Of a stretch of DNA of 64,000 nt, positions 1 through 11,015 are shown piece after piece (position 1 is the first letter of the stretch; each line of letters begins with the position of its first letter). The stretch comes from Ichthyophis bannanicus (lineage: Eukaryota; Chordata; Amphibia; Gymnophiona; Ichthyophiidae). Made by a program: the position numbers and the translations under genes. Below the pieces are notes generated by a model. That model worked only from the letters and a program-made list of their open reading frames with translations. It did no database searches and was not told the origin of the DNA. The stretch lies in NCBI GenBank assembly GCA_033557465.1, contig CM066040.1, positions 323,038,297 through 323,102,296 on the forward strand. The letters are read 5' to 3'.

Positions 1-45
1 CCATTCAATTTGGCTGTGTTCTGGAATGTAAGGAACTGATTCCTG

Positions 46-2730
46 ATGCCTTTCATCATCTCCCCTTTTGGGTCTGTGATCAAACGTTGTCGCAGTGCAG
101 AGTGCCCTTGCCCCACTCGCCCCATGGGTGAGTGGGGCAAGGGCAGATACTCCATCTACTTTGTGGTGCCAAAGAAGAACGGTTCCTTCTGGCCCATTCT
201 GGACCTCAGAGGGGTCAATGAGCACTTGTGCATCCTGCGCTTTCAGATGGAAACCTTGTGCTTTGTGATTTCAGGCAGTGCGCTGAGGAGAATTCTTGGC
301 TTCTCTGGATCTGGCTGAGGCATATTTTTATATCCCGATCCGAGCGGATCAGCAGAAGTATCTGTGTTTTGCTGAGCTTGACTCAGTGTCAGTTCGCTGC
401 CCTTCCTTTCAGGCTCCACACTGCCCCAAGGGTGTTCTCCAAGGTCATGGTGGTGGCAGCTGCGGTGCCAAGGATCTGGACGACTGGCTCATCCAGGCCT
501 GTTCTCTGTCAGAAGTGTCTCGGGGTAGTGTTCCGAGTGGTATCCTTTTTGGAAAGCTTAGGTGGGGTGATCCATTAAAAAAGAGGCAGCTTTTGCCTTC
601 CAAGTCCTTGGATTTTCTGTGAGCACGTTTTGACACTTAAGTGGACAGAGTTTTCCTGCTAGAGGGCAAAGTCAAATGACTGTTGAATTGCCTGGCGATG
701 TTCTGTGCGCAGCAGGCCCTCAGAGTCTGGGATTATTTTCAGCTCCTCGGCTTGATGGCAGCATCCATAGAGATGGTCCCGTGGGCACGTGTTCACATGT
801 GATCCTTGTTGACTTGATGGTCCCAGAGTTCTCAGGAGTTCGAATGCAGGCTCCTGCTCTTGTTGATGGTGAAGTCCAGCCTGTGGTGGGGCGGCAGCTC
901 TGTCATCCGAGGAAGGGCATTCTGCTGGACGATTTCTCCTGGATCCTGCTGACAAATGGATGCTAGTCTCTCAGGCTGGGGAGCCCATTGCTGAGACGGT
1001 ATGTCCCAAGGTCATTGGAACCACAGGGTAGCGGTGTGGTCCATCAACTGCCTCCAGGCGAGGGCATCAGGTAGGCACCTATGCGTTTCTGGTCCCTGGT
1101 CAAGAGCTGGGCAGTTTGAGTGTTTTCTGACAATGCCATGGCGATGGCTTACGTCAGTCAGCAAGGCTGCACAAGGTGTGCTGGAATGGCCCTGAAGATG
1201 GAGCTCCTGTTTGCCAGGGTGAAGAAGAACCTCCTAGCCTTGATGGCTCAGCACACTGCCAGAGTGGACAATGTGGAAACTGACTTCCTCAGCCGGCAAG
1301 TCCTGAATCCCAGAGAGAGAGAGAGTTGTCAAGAAGCCTTTCAGTTGATTGTACACCATTGGGGTCACCCCGAAATGGATCTGATGGCGACCTATTCCAA
1401 TGCCAAAGTGTACCGCTTTTTCAGTTGTTGCATGGAGATGAGTCCGAGGGTGTCGATTCCTTGGCCCAGTCAGTGGCTGCTGTACATATTTCCTCTTGTG
1501 GCCCCTGGTGTATGATTTGGTGTATAGAGCACCACCTGGGCAGGATTGTCCTGGTGGCACCGGATTGGCCATGAAGTGTGTGGTTTGCAGACCCAGTGAG
1601 GCTCCTTCAAGCACCTCCTCTTCAGCTGCCTCCGTCATGGGGACTATTGCGGCAGGGACCAATCTTCCTGGAGAACCAGGCTCCCTTCTCACTTACGGCA
1701 TGTCTCTTGAAAGGAGACTGCTAGCGCATAAGGGTTACTCTCCAGCAGTAATATCTACTATACTTGCTTCCCGGAGGAGGTCTACCAAGCTAGCATATGT
1801 ATAGATATGGTGCCTCTTTGAGCGCTGGTGTAGCATGCGGCACGCAGCACTTGGCTCCTGAGATGGCTGTGTTCTCCCTGTTGACCTATCTGCTGGATGG
1901 CCTAGACAAGGGCCTTTCACTTAGCTCCCTGAAGGTTCAGGTGGCACCGTTGGCCTATTTCCATGGTCCAGTGATGGGAAGTCCTTGGCCTTGCACTCTG
2001 ACGTCTCCCATTTTTCTTCAAGGGTTTTGGCATCTGAATCACCCCCCCCCTTTGGTCTGTAATCTCTTCTTGGTATCTATCTCTGGTGCTCAGGGCCCTG
2101 ATGGTGGTGTCCTTTGGGCTGTTGAAGCGCGCTATCTTGAAGGATTTGACACTCAAGATGGTCTTCTTAGTCGCAGTTTGTTTTGCAAGGTGGATCTCTG
2201 AGCTGCAGGCTCTGTCTTGCCAGGATCCTTAACTGTCCTTTTCAACTGAGGCCATTTCCATTCGGCCTCTACCTTCCTTCTTGCCTAAGTGTGGTCTCCC
2301 TTTCATGTGAACCAGGTTGTTTGCCTGCCCTCCTTCTCTAAGGAGCAGTGTTGGGAGAAGGATAAGCATCTTCGCCTTGTGGATATCCAAAGGGTGCTTC
2401 TCCGGTGCTTGGAGGTTACAAATTCCTTTCGTAGATCTGGCTGTATTTTTGTGCAGTTTGCTGGCCCACGCAAGGGTGAAGCGGTGGCCATGTCAACTTT
2501 GTGGCACTGGATTAAGGAGGCTATTGCCTCAGCATATCTGTTATGGAACTGGCCAGTTCCAGGGGGTTTGGGCACCCATTCTACCAGAGCGCAAGCGTCT
2601 TTGTGAACATAGCAGAGCTCAGTAGCCCCTACAGATATTTCTCGGGCAGCAATGTGGGCATTACCTTCCACTTTTGTCAAGCATTATCGCTTGGATGTCC
2701 ACGTGTGGGCGGGCATGGCCTTGGCTCAAG
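46..2730 (+). pseudogene. DIRS-A reverse transcriptase / RNase H / tyrosine recombinase remnants
   Basis: Pieces in shifting frames match the DIRS protein order. The RT fingers motif VPKKNGSFWPILDLRG is readable at about 160-215 and SLDLAEAYFYIPI at about 300-340. The RNase H remnants are DNAMAMAYVSQQG near 1126-1165 and VDNVETDFLSRQ near 1265-1300. The methyltransferase-like remnant HPEMDLMAT lies near 1366-1395. The recombinase part shows an arm-like segment (ILASRRRSTKLAYV, about 1764-1804) and, near 2670-2710, TFVKHYRLD, which aligns with the tyrosine-bearing end TFTAHYCLD of DIRS-D. No long frame survives, so no product is expected. Confidence 0.7.
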
Positions 2731-2797
2731 AGTTTTGCAAGCTGCTGTGTCGTCTTCTTGCCCAGTAGTGCTGTAGCTTTGGTATATCCCACTTGTC

Positions 2798-2885
2798 TGG
2801 ACTGGTCTAGCAGGACGATAGGGAAGGTGACATTTTACTTATCAGTTAATGTCCTTTCCTTGAGTCCTGCTAAACTAGTCCAGGG
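2798..2885 (+). repeat. DIRS-A internal complementary region
   Basis: The right part (about 2825-2885) is an imperfect reverse complement of the right terminus at 3206-3270: the block ending in CAGTTAATGTCC pairs with GGACATTAACTGGCAAG. The left part (2798-2824) would be the complement of the left terminus, which lies outside the window. This is the arrangement expected of a DIRS internal complementary region. Confidence 0.65.
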
Positions 2886-3205
2886 CCTGCCCCTGAAACT
2901 GTATTGCTCTGTTCTCTGCTGAGATATCTTTGGGTCTGCCATGAGTTTTATACTTGACTCTGCAGGATCATCTTCTGTGGACTGCCTTATGTTTCTACCT
3001 TACTGTACATAGCTCTCTATGGCTCATAACTCATTATTGTCCACATTTGAGGTTGTGTGAGGCTTGCTCTGTATCCCCCATGTGCTTTGGAACGAATTCT
3101 GAAGAGGACCCTGCTGTTTGAGGCGGATAGAGGCACAGGAGTAGTGTTGAAACCTGGGCTTTTCTTTGGTTCTTTGTCTCCACCAGTCTGCTGGTAGAGG
3201 AACAC

Positions 3206-3273
3206 AACCAACTTGTCTAGCAGGACCTAAGAACAGGACATTAACTGGCAAGTAAAATGTTGCCTTATAGATT
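3206..3273 (+). repeat. DIRS-A right terminal repeat
   Basis: Inverted copy of 2825-2885. It contains GTCTAGCAGGACC, the motif that also occurs in the internal region as GTCTAGCAGGAC. The outer boundary is approximate. Confidence 0.6.
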
Positions 3274-3362
3274 GTCTTTGTTTGTGTATTGGTTTCCTGC
3301 AACATCCATTCCCTGGTTCTCAGCCTGCTACTTTAGCCACTGGGCTACTACTTCATTTACAA

Positions 3363-3585
3363 GGAGGGGTAGTCTAATTGTTGAAGCAGTGGACTGGAAA
3401 TCGGAGAAGCCAGTTTTCAAATCCTAATGATGCTCCTTGTGACTCTGGGTAAGTTATTTCATCCTCCATTGCCACATGTACAAAACTAAGCCCTCTCGGG
3501 ACTGGGAAATATCTGCTGTACCTGAATGTAACTTCCTTTGAGCTACCAGTGAAAAGATGTGAGCTAAATGTAAATAATAATAGAC
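3363..3585 (+). repeat. tRNA-headed SINE, copy 1
   Basis: The head is degraded tRNA-like sequence (GTAGTCTAATTGTTGAAGCAGTGG as a worn A-box region, TTTTCAAATCC as a worn B box). It is followed by the SINE body CTTGTGACTCTGGGTAAGTTATTTCATCCTCCATTGCC and a tail ending in AAATGTAAATAATAATA. The body motif recurs in the copies at 12618 and 20905, so this is one interspersed family in the window. It is not a functional tRNA gene. Confidence 0.75.
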
Positions 3586-4149
3586 AGAGTCAAGAGCCAG
3601 AGTATGAGTGAGTACAGGGCATGATGTGCACAAATCTTGGGAAGGCGCGTAACCCCCGTGCACCAGTTAGTATACACCTTCTGGGAAGAGGGCTCTTATT
3701 TGGCCTTGACAACTTTTCAAGATCACACTGATGACAATTTGATCAACGTGACATGGATATGCCTTTTGAACTAAGAAGGTGGCAAAAGAGGCATTGGTAT
3801 GATACAGGAGTGATTTAAGTGTTAACATGGTCCAAAGTGTATCTGGTCAACCTTTCACATTATTGGAAACATGTACATGCAGCTAACTGGCTGAGCAGAG
3901 CACGTTTGGCCTCTGGGAGGGATAGGGTCTCAAGACAGAAATGTTCAAATTTGTTTTGTGCTGGTCACGAACCTGATGGTGCCCGCTAACACCAAACTGC
4001 TGAGGTTATGTCAGATGCTTGCCTATGATTTGAAGAAAAAATGGCTTCTGTATACTGTATTTTTTTCTCTGTATGCAAATACAGTGCTATCAAAGCTAAA
4101 CCCTTTTTTTCAGTTTGTTGAAACATGCCAATGAATAATCAAAACAGCA
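3586..4149. other. Non-coding gap before DIRS-B
   Basis: No gene is visible. The last 100 bp (about 4050-4149), read on the minus strand, contain AT-rich sequence that could be the 3' untranslated end of the L1-like fragment on the other side of DIRS-B (9774-10300). That link is an inference from position and base composition only. Confidence 0.4.
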
Positions 4150-4313
4150 ATCTCCAGGAACAAGCAGGAATGTAGTCATCACATATGGGTATCGTCGGTA
4201 CCGACGGAGCCTGCGCGGGAACGCTCCCCAGCGTCCAATTAGAAAGCTTTTGGGAGCATCCCACAGCGCCTACGTGCTGCCTTCCCGCCTTTCCCAACTG
4301 CCTCTCTCCAGTT
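4150..4313 (+). repeat. DIRS-B left inverted terminal repeat
   Basis: Pairs as an inverted repeat with 9584-9745: the blocks GTCGGTACCGACGGAGCC, GGGAACGCTCCCCAGCGTCC and CAACTGCCTCTCTCCAGTT have reverse complements there, with some mismatches. Confidence 0.9.
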
Positions 4314-4523
4314 CTTCTATTTCTGTTCCTGTCACCGCAGAAGAATTCTTTTTTCTTTCTTTCTTTTTTGTGGTCGCGTCTGCCTTCCTCAACGCTCTAC
4401 TGGTACCGCCGGTTTTTTCTCTTCTGTTTTCTGTAAAAAAAAAAATATATATATTCTCTTTTTTCTTTTTCTTCAGGTGCACGCGCCTTTTTGGGCCTTA
4501 GAACCCAAAAACATTTCCTTACC

Positions 4524-6348
4524 ATGGAGAAACCTGCCTCAGGTTTCAAAAAGTGCACCATTTCCGTCGCCGACACCCATGAATGGTGTCTAAAATGTTT
4601 AGGTCCTGACCACTCCATCATGGATTGTATGTCCTGCGCCATGATGTCTAAAAGAGGTCGGCAGAACCAAGCTGCTAAGCTCAGTACCCTGTTTCCCTCT
4701 GATGCAGCTTCGGTGGCATCAACGTCTTCCAGGGCTGCTTCTTCCTCCCGTGGATCTCAGGTAACTAAACATAAATCCAGCCGGTCCTCAAAGGGTAGAT
4801 CTCCTTCTAAGCATCAAGATGCCTCTGGCGTTGCCCTTGAGGGTTCTGCACCGGCAAAATTACCCCGGCGGGAGGCTTCGTCTTCCAAAGCATTATCGGG
4901 GTTCCAGGATGTTCTCGAGGCCTCGACCTCGGCAGAACTACTGGTGCCATGCTCGACCTTGGCAGAACTACTGGTGCCATTCTCTCCTCCTCCGGTACCA
5001 ACATCCAGGCATTGGCAGTGTCGATAGACCAGAGAGTTCTGGCTATGGAACGCAGTCTGGCGGCTTTCCTTGTGGCATCGACACCCTCGGAACCGCGACA
5101 GACAATTCCACCGTTACCGGCACCGGCCTCGGTATCGGTGTCTGCTTTGCCGGTACCCAGTCATCCGATGACCTCCGGTACAGATACCCCGGTACCGGTT
5201 ACTCCCGGTACCAACTTTGGTCGGTACGGGTATCGGGCTCTTCAAGAGCATCCGGACAGACGATACTAAGAGTCCTCAGAAGAATCTGAGGATTCTGACA
5301 GTTCTGTCGATGCAGCGATGCTTCTTCCAGAGGAGCCCTCCTCCCCTAAATGCAGGATGTCTCCTCCAGAGGATATTTCCTTCCAGGATTTTATCAGGGA
5401 GGTGGCTCGGGGCCTGTCCATTACTGTGGCCCCTGAAACAGAGCCAAGGGCTAAGGAGTTGGAAATTCTACAATATCCCAAAACTCCTAAGGCGGCAGCT
5501 ATCTTGCCCATTCATGAGATTTTATATGATCTCATGTTAAGGATGTGGGAAACCTCTTACCACCTCTCCTCATTCTCGTAGACTGGATACTATGTATCAA
5601 GTCCCTCCTTGTCCTGGGTTCCATAAGACTCAGCTTCCTCACCACTCTATTGTAGTGGAGTCAGCTATGAGAAGGATCAAGAGTGCAAAAAGGCATGCCT
5701 CTAATCCTCCAGGACGTCAGTGCAGAACCCTGAATGCTTTTGGACATCGGGTCTTCCAAGCTTCCATGCTTTCTGCCAGGATCAGTTCCCTATAGTCTCT
5801 ACATGGGAATGTTCCTGAAGGAGGTCACAGATGATTTAGGGGCTTTAAGTCCTTTTCTTCCTGAAGATAAAAGACAGGATTTTCTCACTTTGGTCAAACA
5901 TGCCCAAGATGTTTCTAAATTTTCCAACCGTGCAGCCTTTGACTGCTTTGAGTTTATAAGCAGAACCTCAGCTATTGCCATAGGTGCACGTAGAATTGCT
6001 TGGCTCAAGGCATCTGATCTAGAGCTCTGGGTACAAGACAAATTGGGAAATATACCTTGTACTGGTGAGAACCTGTTTGGTAAAGATTGGCAGGAAAAGG
6101 CCAATGAAATGGATGCTGAACATTCCACCTTGGATAGACGATCCAAGTCCACTGCTGATCCTGCTAGAAAGAAATTGTTCAAGAAACCATTCTTTTCTAA
6201 AAAGAAAAGATTTTATCCTGCTTATGTTCAGCAGGGACGTTCTGCAGGTCAGCTTGCCAGGAAAGGTCAGCAACCACCCAAACAGAAGAAAGCAAAGGCT
6301 GCTAGGCCTCAACCGGCCCAGCAGGCTCAGCCTCCACAGGGCCTTTGA
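4524..6348 (+). pseudogene. DIRS-B ORF1, gag-like, broken
   Basis: Aligns along its length with the intact ORF1 of DIRS-C and D. The start MEKPASGFKKC is kept, but a 12-bp loss removes the second cysteine pair member of the N-terminal metal-binding region. The CCHC knuckle CLKCLGPDHSIMDC is preserved. After the knuckle comes a Ser-rich basic stretch and a Val/Pro-rich linker built from GGTACC-type codons. Next is the conserved module SFQDFIREVARGLSI, then a C-terminal core with PPCPGFHKTQLPHHSIVVES and IAIGARRIAWL. The frame changes near 5000, a TAA stop lies at 5267-5269, and further shifts occur near 5575 and 5790. ORF1 of DIRS elements is thought to be a nucleocapsid-like protein; the function here is inferred from position and the knuckle. 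Confidence 0.88.
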
Positions 6349-6354
6349 CTCTCA

Positions 6355-8252
6355 TCTAGAGAACTTAACCTTCCTGGAATGGTGGAAGGTTCTGGTCCCC
6401 CGAGAACCAGGAAGGCTATGTCATTTTGCCCCCAGATGGGGGCAAATAACAGTAGAGCATTGGACACTCTCCATCATAAAGGAGGGGGGTACAAGCTTCA
6501 TTTTTCAAGCATGCCCCCTCACACAATAGTAAAGCAGTTCAATTCTCCTACCTCTCTCATCAACCTATTAGGTCAGGAGGACGCTATCCTTCTTGCCCAA
6601 GGGGCAATAGAAGAAGTAGCCCTTCATCAGCAGGGTACAGGGTTCTATTCCCCTTATTTCCTTATCCCAAAGAAAACAGGGGGTCACAGACCTATCTTAG
6701 ACCTCAGAGAATTGAACAAATTCCTTGTCAAGGAGAAATTCAAAATGATTTTTCTCGGATCTCTGCTGCCATACCTTCAGAGTCAGGATTGGCTTTGTTC
6801 TCTAGATCTCAAGGATGCGTACACCCATGTTCTCATCCATCCAACTCACAGAAGGTTCCTTCGGTTCCTTTTTTAGGGAAAGCACTACCAATACAGGGTG
6901 CTTCCTTTTGGCTTGGCCTCAGCACCAAGGGTGTTCGTGAAATGCATGGCTGTTGTAGCAGCATTTCTCCGCACTCTAGGGATATTCGTCTTCCCCTACT
7001 TAGACGACTGGCTCATTCGAGCCCCAACAAAGTCAGAGGCCAGGACTTCTCTATCCTGCACAATGCGTATCCTTCAGTATTTAGGGCTGGTAATAAACAT
7101 CCCAAAATCCAGTCTAACTCCCACTCAGTCTTTTAGAGTTCATAGGAGCTTTGCTGGATACCACAAAGGCAAGGGCCTATCTCCCCCAGGCCCATTGCCT
7201 TCGTCTGGTGCAGTTAGCTTCTCAAGCAGTGCTAAAGCCTCATCTAACTGCTCGAGAAATGTTACAACTACTAGGCCACATGGCATCTACTGTGCATGTG
7301 GTTCCCTATGCTTGCCTCCATACGAGGGCAGCTCAGTGGACTTTATCCACCCAATGGACCCAGGCATCAGGATGCCTGTCAGACAAAATAACAAACACAA
7401 GTCGCCTTATTTTGTCCCTCCAGTGGTGGAAGTCCACTCGAAACCTGTTGCTGGGGTCCCCTTTTCAACAACCCTTACCCCAAGCAACTCTCACAACAGA
7501 TGCTTCTCCAATGGGTTGGGGAGCTCATCTGCAAGACCTCTCCACCCAGGGCACCTGGTCTCCACAGGAGAGTTATCTACATATCAATCTCTTGGAGCTC
7601 AGAGCAATCTTCCTTGCTCTGCGAGTGTTCCACACCCTGCTCAGCTACAAGACAGTCCTCATTCATACGGACAATCAAGTAGCCATGTTCTATGTGAACA
7701 AGCAGGGGGGAGCAGGCTCTGTCGCTTTGAAATGAAGCTTTGCGACTATGGGCCCTCACCAGAGAGCATTAGATTCATCTTCTGCCAGGCATTCAAAACT
7801 CTTGGGCAGACAGACTCAGTCGAGTTCTGCTTCCACACGAGTGGTCTCTGCATGCAGACAAGGTGGCCAGGATATTTCAACTTTGGGGAACCCCGGACAT
7901 AGACCTCTTTGCAAGTCCGTGGAATGCCAAACTTCCCAGGTTCTGTTCCAGAATTCCGGCTCAGGCCAGGGATGCTTTCCTCCTTTACTGGGGTCAAGAC
8001 TTCCTGTATGCCTTTCCACCCATTCCCCTAATTCCCAAAACCCTGTTCAAGCTTCAGAGAGACAGAGGCCATATGATTCTCATAGCTCCACATTGGCCAC
8101 GGCAAGTGTGGTACCCTCTGCTTCTACATCTCTCTCAAACTCCCTCCCTGGAGATAGGGTCTGCTCCAGATCTCCTATCTCAGGAGGACGGAATGTTATG
8201 GCATCCCAATCCCCAGTCTCTGCATCTCAGGGCTTGGTTGCTGAAGGCCTAG
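6355..8252 (+). pseudogene. DIRS-B ORF2, reverse transcriptase / RNase H / methyltransferase-like, broken
   Basis: RT motifs are all readable: YFLIPKKTGGHRPILDLREL, SLDLKDAYTHVLIHP, VLPFGLASAPRVF and the catalytic YLDDWL (about 6999-7016). RNase H follows with TTDASPMGWGAHL, LELRAIFLAL and HTDNQVAMFY. The methyltransferase-like tail has TPDIDLFASPWNAKL and YAFPPIPLI. Disruptions are a frame change in the G run near 6483-6490, an in-frame TAG at 6874-6876, a 1-bp shift near 7130, a shift near 7735 and the stop at 8252 that ends the normal ORF. The catalytic residues are largely intact, so inactivation is by frame damage. Confidence 0.88.
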
Positions 8253-9286
8253 ATCTCCATGATCTTAATATTCCTCAGCAAGTAAAAGAGATTCTTTTTG
8301 CTTCCAGGAAACCTTCCACAAGACGCTCTTATGCTTTCAAGTGGAAAAGGTTTACCATATGGTGTTTGCAAAAGGGTCTTAACCCCCTTGCGATACCTCT
8401 GTAATCATTGCTGGAGTATCTCCTTCATTTATCCAATGCAGGTCTTAAGACTAATTCAATAAGAGTCCATTTGAGTGCTATTGCCGCTTCCTTTAAGCCT
8501 CTAAGTGGACAGCCTATTTCCTCTCATCCTCTTATAGCAAGATTTATGAGAGGACTGCTTTTAACTAAGCCTCCCATTAGGCCACCACCAGTGGCATGGG
8601 ACTTAAACCTGGTTCTTGGGCAGCTCATGAAGCCACCTTTCGAACCTTTAGCTACTACCTCCTTGAAATTCCTTTCTTGGAAGGTTATCTTTCTCATTGC
8701 AGTCACATCAGCACATTGCATTAGTGAGTTGCAAGCGCTAGTCGCTGATCCACCTTATACAAGGTTCCATCATGACAAGGTAGTCCTTAGGACTCATCCA
8801 CACTTTACGCCAAAGGTGGTCTCGCCTTTTCATCTGAACCAAGCGGTCTACCTACCTGTGTTTTTTTTTTCCAAGGCCTCATGCATCAAATGCAGAGAGG
8901 AATCTTCATACCTTGGACTGTAAACGAGCTTTAGCCTTTTACTTACAAAGAACACAGCAACATAGAAAGTCCTCTCAACTCTTTGTTGCTTTTGATCCTT
9001 CACAATTGGGACTTCCAGGCTCCAAGAGAACACTGTAACTGGATTGCTCAATGTATTTCCTTCGCCTATCAGAGTAAGAACCTTTCTCTGGAGGTCCATG
9101 TCACAGCTCACAATGTGAGAGCCATGGCAGCCTCAATGGCTCATCTGCACTCTGTCTATTGACATCTGTCGAGCAGCCACTTGGGCCTCGGTTCATACCT
9201 TCACAGCCCATTACTGCTTGGACAAGGACTCCCGCCGGGATGCCTTGTTTGGTCAGGCTGTTCTCCAACACCTGTTCCATACCTAA
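8230..9286 (+). pseudogene. DIRS-B ORF3, tyrosine recombinase, broken
   Basis: The recombinase starts with the arm-type segment ASRKPSTRRSYAFKWKRF and runs to LFGQAVLQHLFHT before TAA at 9284-9286. A TAA at 8402-8404 interrupts it, and a T-run insertion near 8865 shifts the frame. The first catalytic arginine, found in DIRS-D within ARRISEL, reads HCISEL here (codon TGC at 8717-8719), so the enzyme would be dead even if the frame were repaired. The HxxR box and the terminal HYCLD tyrosine segment remain readable around 9110-9220. Confidence 0.85.
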
Positions 9287-9401
9287 TCAACTCCTACCCG
9301 CCATCCCTGGTAGGATGCCAGAGATCCATGGGGGGAAGTGGAGCCCTGTTCAGGGACACACAACCTCTGGGGTCTCTCCCTGGCCCCTAAAGCTAGGGAG
9401 T

Positions 9402-9502
9402 CCCCATATGTGATGACTACATTCCTGCTTGTTCCTGGAGATAGCATAGTTACTCACCTGTAACAGGTGATCTCCGGGAACAGCAGGAATTTAGTCCTCA
9501 CA
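9402..9502 (+). repeat. DIRS-B internal complementary region
   Basis: The left half is the reverse complement of the element's first ~40 nt (CCTGCTTGTTCCTGGAGAT pairs with ATCTCCAGGAACAAGCAGG). The right half is the reverse complement of the last ~60 nt (AGCATAGTTACTCACCTG pairs with CAGGTGAGTAACTATGCT). It therefore equals the junction of the two ends in a circular form. Confidence 0.92.
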
Positions 9503-9583
9503 ACCCACCCACCTCCCCTAGGGGTTGTATCTCTCTATCTCTTTCCTTTCCCCCTCTCTCTCTTTGTCTCAGCTTTAAAACTC

Positions 9584-9773
9584 AACTGTAGAGAGGCAGT
9601 TGGGAAAGGCAGGAAGGCAGCACGCAGGCGCTGTGGGATACTCCCAAAAGATTTCTAATTGGACGCTGGGGAGCGTTCCCGCGCAGGCTCCGTCGATACT
9701 GATAATACCCATATGTGAGGACTAAATTCCTGCTGTTCCCGGAGATCACCTGTTACAGGTGAGTAACTATGCT
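9584..9773 (+). repeat. DIRS-B right inverted terminal repeat with extension
   Basis: Reverse complement of the left repeat, plus a 27-28 bp outer extension beginning CACCTGTTACAGGTG that the left end lacks. The extension is an interrupted palindrome and contains CAG/GTGAGT at 9756-9764, a consensus 5' splice-donor string. Confidence 0.9.
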
Positions 9774-10300
9774 TTATCATATTACCCCATCCAAAAGCAT
9801 TATATACCCCTACAGCTGAAGTTATCATATACACTGAAAATACCATGGCCCACCCCCACCCAGTAACAAACACTTCGAAAACCATTAGTATCTCAGGAAG
9901 TCCAGGATAAAGCGTCCTAATAATAAAGTAACTCTTCCTAAGCACCCTCAGGAGGGGAAGATGCTTAATCATCCAGTTCTCAAAAGGCCTCCATAGTGAT
10001 GTAAAAAATTCCATTTTGTACCTGACGCAGAGCAGTAAGGCTTGCCATGTTACAAACACATCCCATTTTATTCACTAGCTGCCCTTCCATTGGCAACTCT
10101 TCCTGCTTCCATGCTTGTGCCAATGCCATCCGTGCTGCAGTGCACACATACTGAGTCCGTTACACCCAATTTCCTCTCGCCTCAGGCATATCCCAATTCA
10201 GCAACATGACTCCCCTGCACTTGTTTAATTTGGTATCTAAAATTTCTTGCATCAAAACTACTTTTCTTGCTTAGATGGGCTTGGTTTCCAGTGTTGCTGG
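9774..10300 (-). pseudogene. L1-like ORF2 C-terminal fragment
   Basis: On the minus strand, near 10050-10190, frames read YVCTAARMALAQAWKQEELP followed by MEGQLVNKM and then a Trp-rich tail (FVTWQALLL, FFTSLWRPFENW). This resembles the extreme C-terminal end of L1/Tx1-type ORF2 proteins, where a short helix-rich tail follows the cysteine motif. A stop and a frame change are visible. The fragment ends at the right end of DIRS-B, and its 3' part may continue at 4050-4149 on the other side of that element. The family assignment is moderate only. Confidence 0.5.
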
Positions 10301-11015
10301 ATGTAAAGGTGTACGAGCCCTTTGGATTTACCAGAATTCCCAGACATAAGACAAGTCAGCAATTTTTAGAACTGAAGCTGTGAAGAGTGCTCTGAAATCT
10401 AAGGAATAATTTATTAGCACACGTAGTGTCATGTGAATTTGCTCACGCTTTTCAGTGTATAAGAGAGGCTTCTATCAACAAAGCTTCTTGTGGTATCTGA
10501 AGACAATTTGCTTTGCGAGCAAAAATGGACCTCAAAAGCTTCTGTTAAACAAGTTATGGATTGTTATTTTCAGGACCTGAATTCATACCTGTCAACCCAT
10601 TGGTGGTTCATGTGGCTGCTGTGTCAAAGATTTTGATGCTGGCTCAGCTGTTGGCTTCTAACTTCACTTGAGTGTAATAATGTTACTGCCAGTAAATACG
10701 TGTCACATGGCCACTTATTGATGAAAACAGGCTGCTGGGTTAATTTTAGGGGGTGCATTGAGCTCTCTGAACGTTATTGCTCATCCGATGTCCTATACTT
10801 TGGAATGAATCATATTATTCAGCCTTTGGACTGAATAGACTCCAGTTATTATCCTATACACAGTCAGCTTGCTCATGTTATCCTGCGGACCCCACTGTGC
10901 GTGGACTCCTGGTGTGGCTGCTGGTGAACTCATAATCTCATGTATGTTTCCCTGAAAACATGATGGAGGTGATTACTTATGAATAATAACTGCATTTTTT
11001 TGTTTGTAATTGTAG
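10301..11015. other. ERI3 intron sequence upstream of the exon
   Basis: No gene or known repeat is recognisable. The last 30 bases are T-rich (CATTTTTTTGTTTGTAATTGTAG) and form the polypyrimidine tract and AG acceptor of the exon that follows. Confidence 0.6.

Larger units (their letters stand above)
1..3273 (+). mobile_element. DIRS-A: divergent, decayed DIRS-like retrotransposon, 5' part outside the window
   Basis: This is the right-hand part of a tyrosine-recombinase retrotransposon of a lineage different from the other copies here. The order is reverse transcriptase (from about 46), RNase H and methyltransferase-like remnants (about 1120-1570), recombinase remnants (about 1680-2730), an internal complementary region (2798-2885) and a right terminus (about 3206-3273). 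The terminal sequences differ from those of B-H, but the arrangement is the same. Coding is broken by many stops and frameshifts. The right boundary is estimated from the inverted match between 2825-2885 and 3206-3270. The 320 bp between the internal region and the right terminus hold no recognisable gene. Confidence 0.75.
4150..9773 (+). mobile_element. DIRS-B: full-length but inactivated DIRS retrotransposon
   Basis: A 5.6 kb copy with both terminal repeats and the internal complementary region (9402-9502). The left end starts ATCTCCAGGAACAAGC and the right end finishes GAGTAACTATGCT. The three ORFs are in the same order and relative frames as in DIRS-D but are broken several times each. 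No target-site duplication is evident, as expected for recombinase-mediated integration. All DIRS copies in the window share this orientation. The flanking 9774-10300 looks like the C-terminal part of an L1 ORF2 on the minus strand, so DIRS-B may be nested in an L1 remnant. Confidence 0.92.

Noticed and set aside
4150..9773. LTR retrotransposon or retrovirus interpretation of the DIRS copies
   Set aside because: No long direct repeats, protease, integrase or target duplications; instead inverted ends, an internal complementary region and a tyrosine recombinase.
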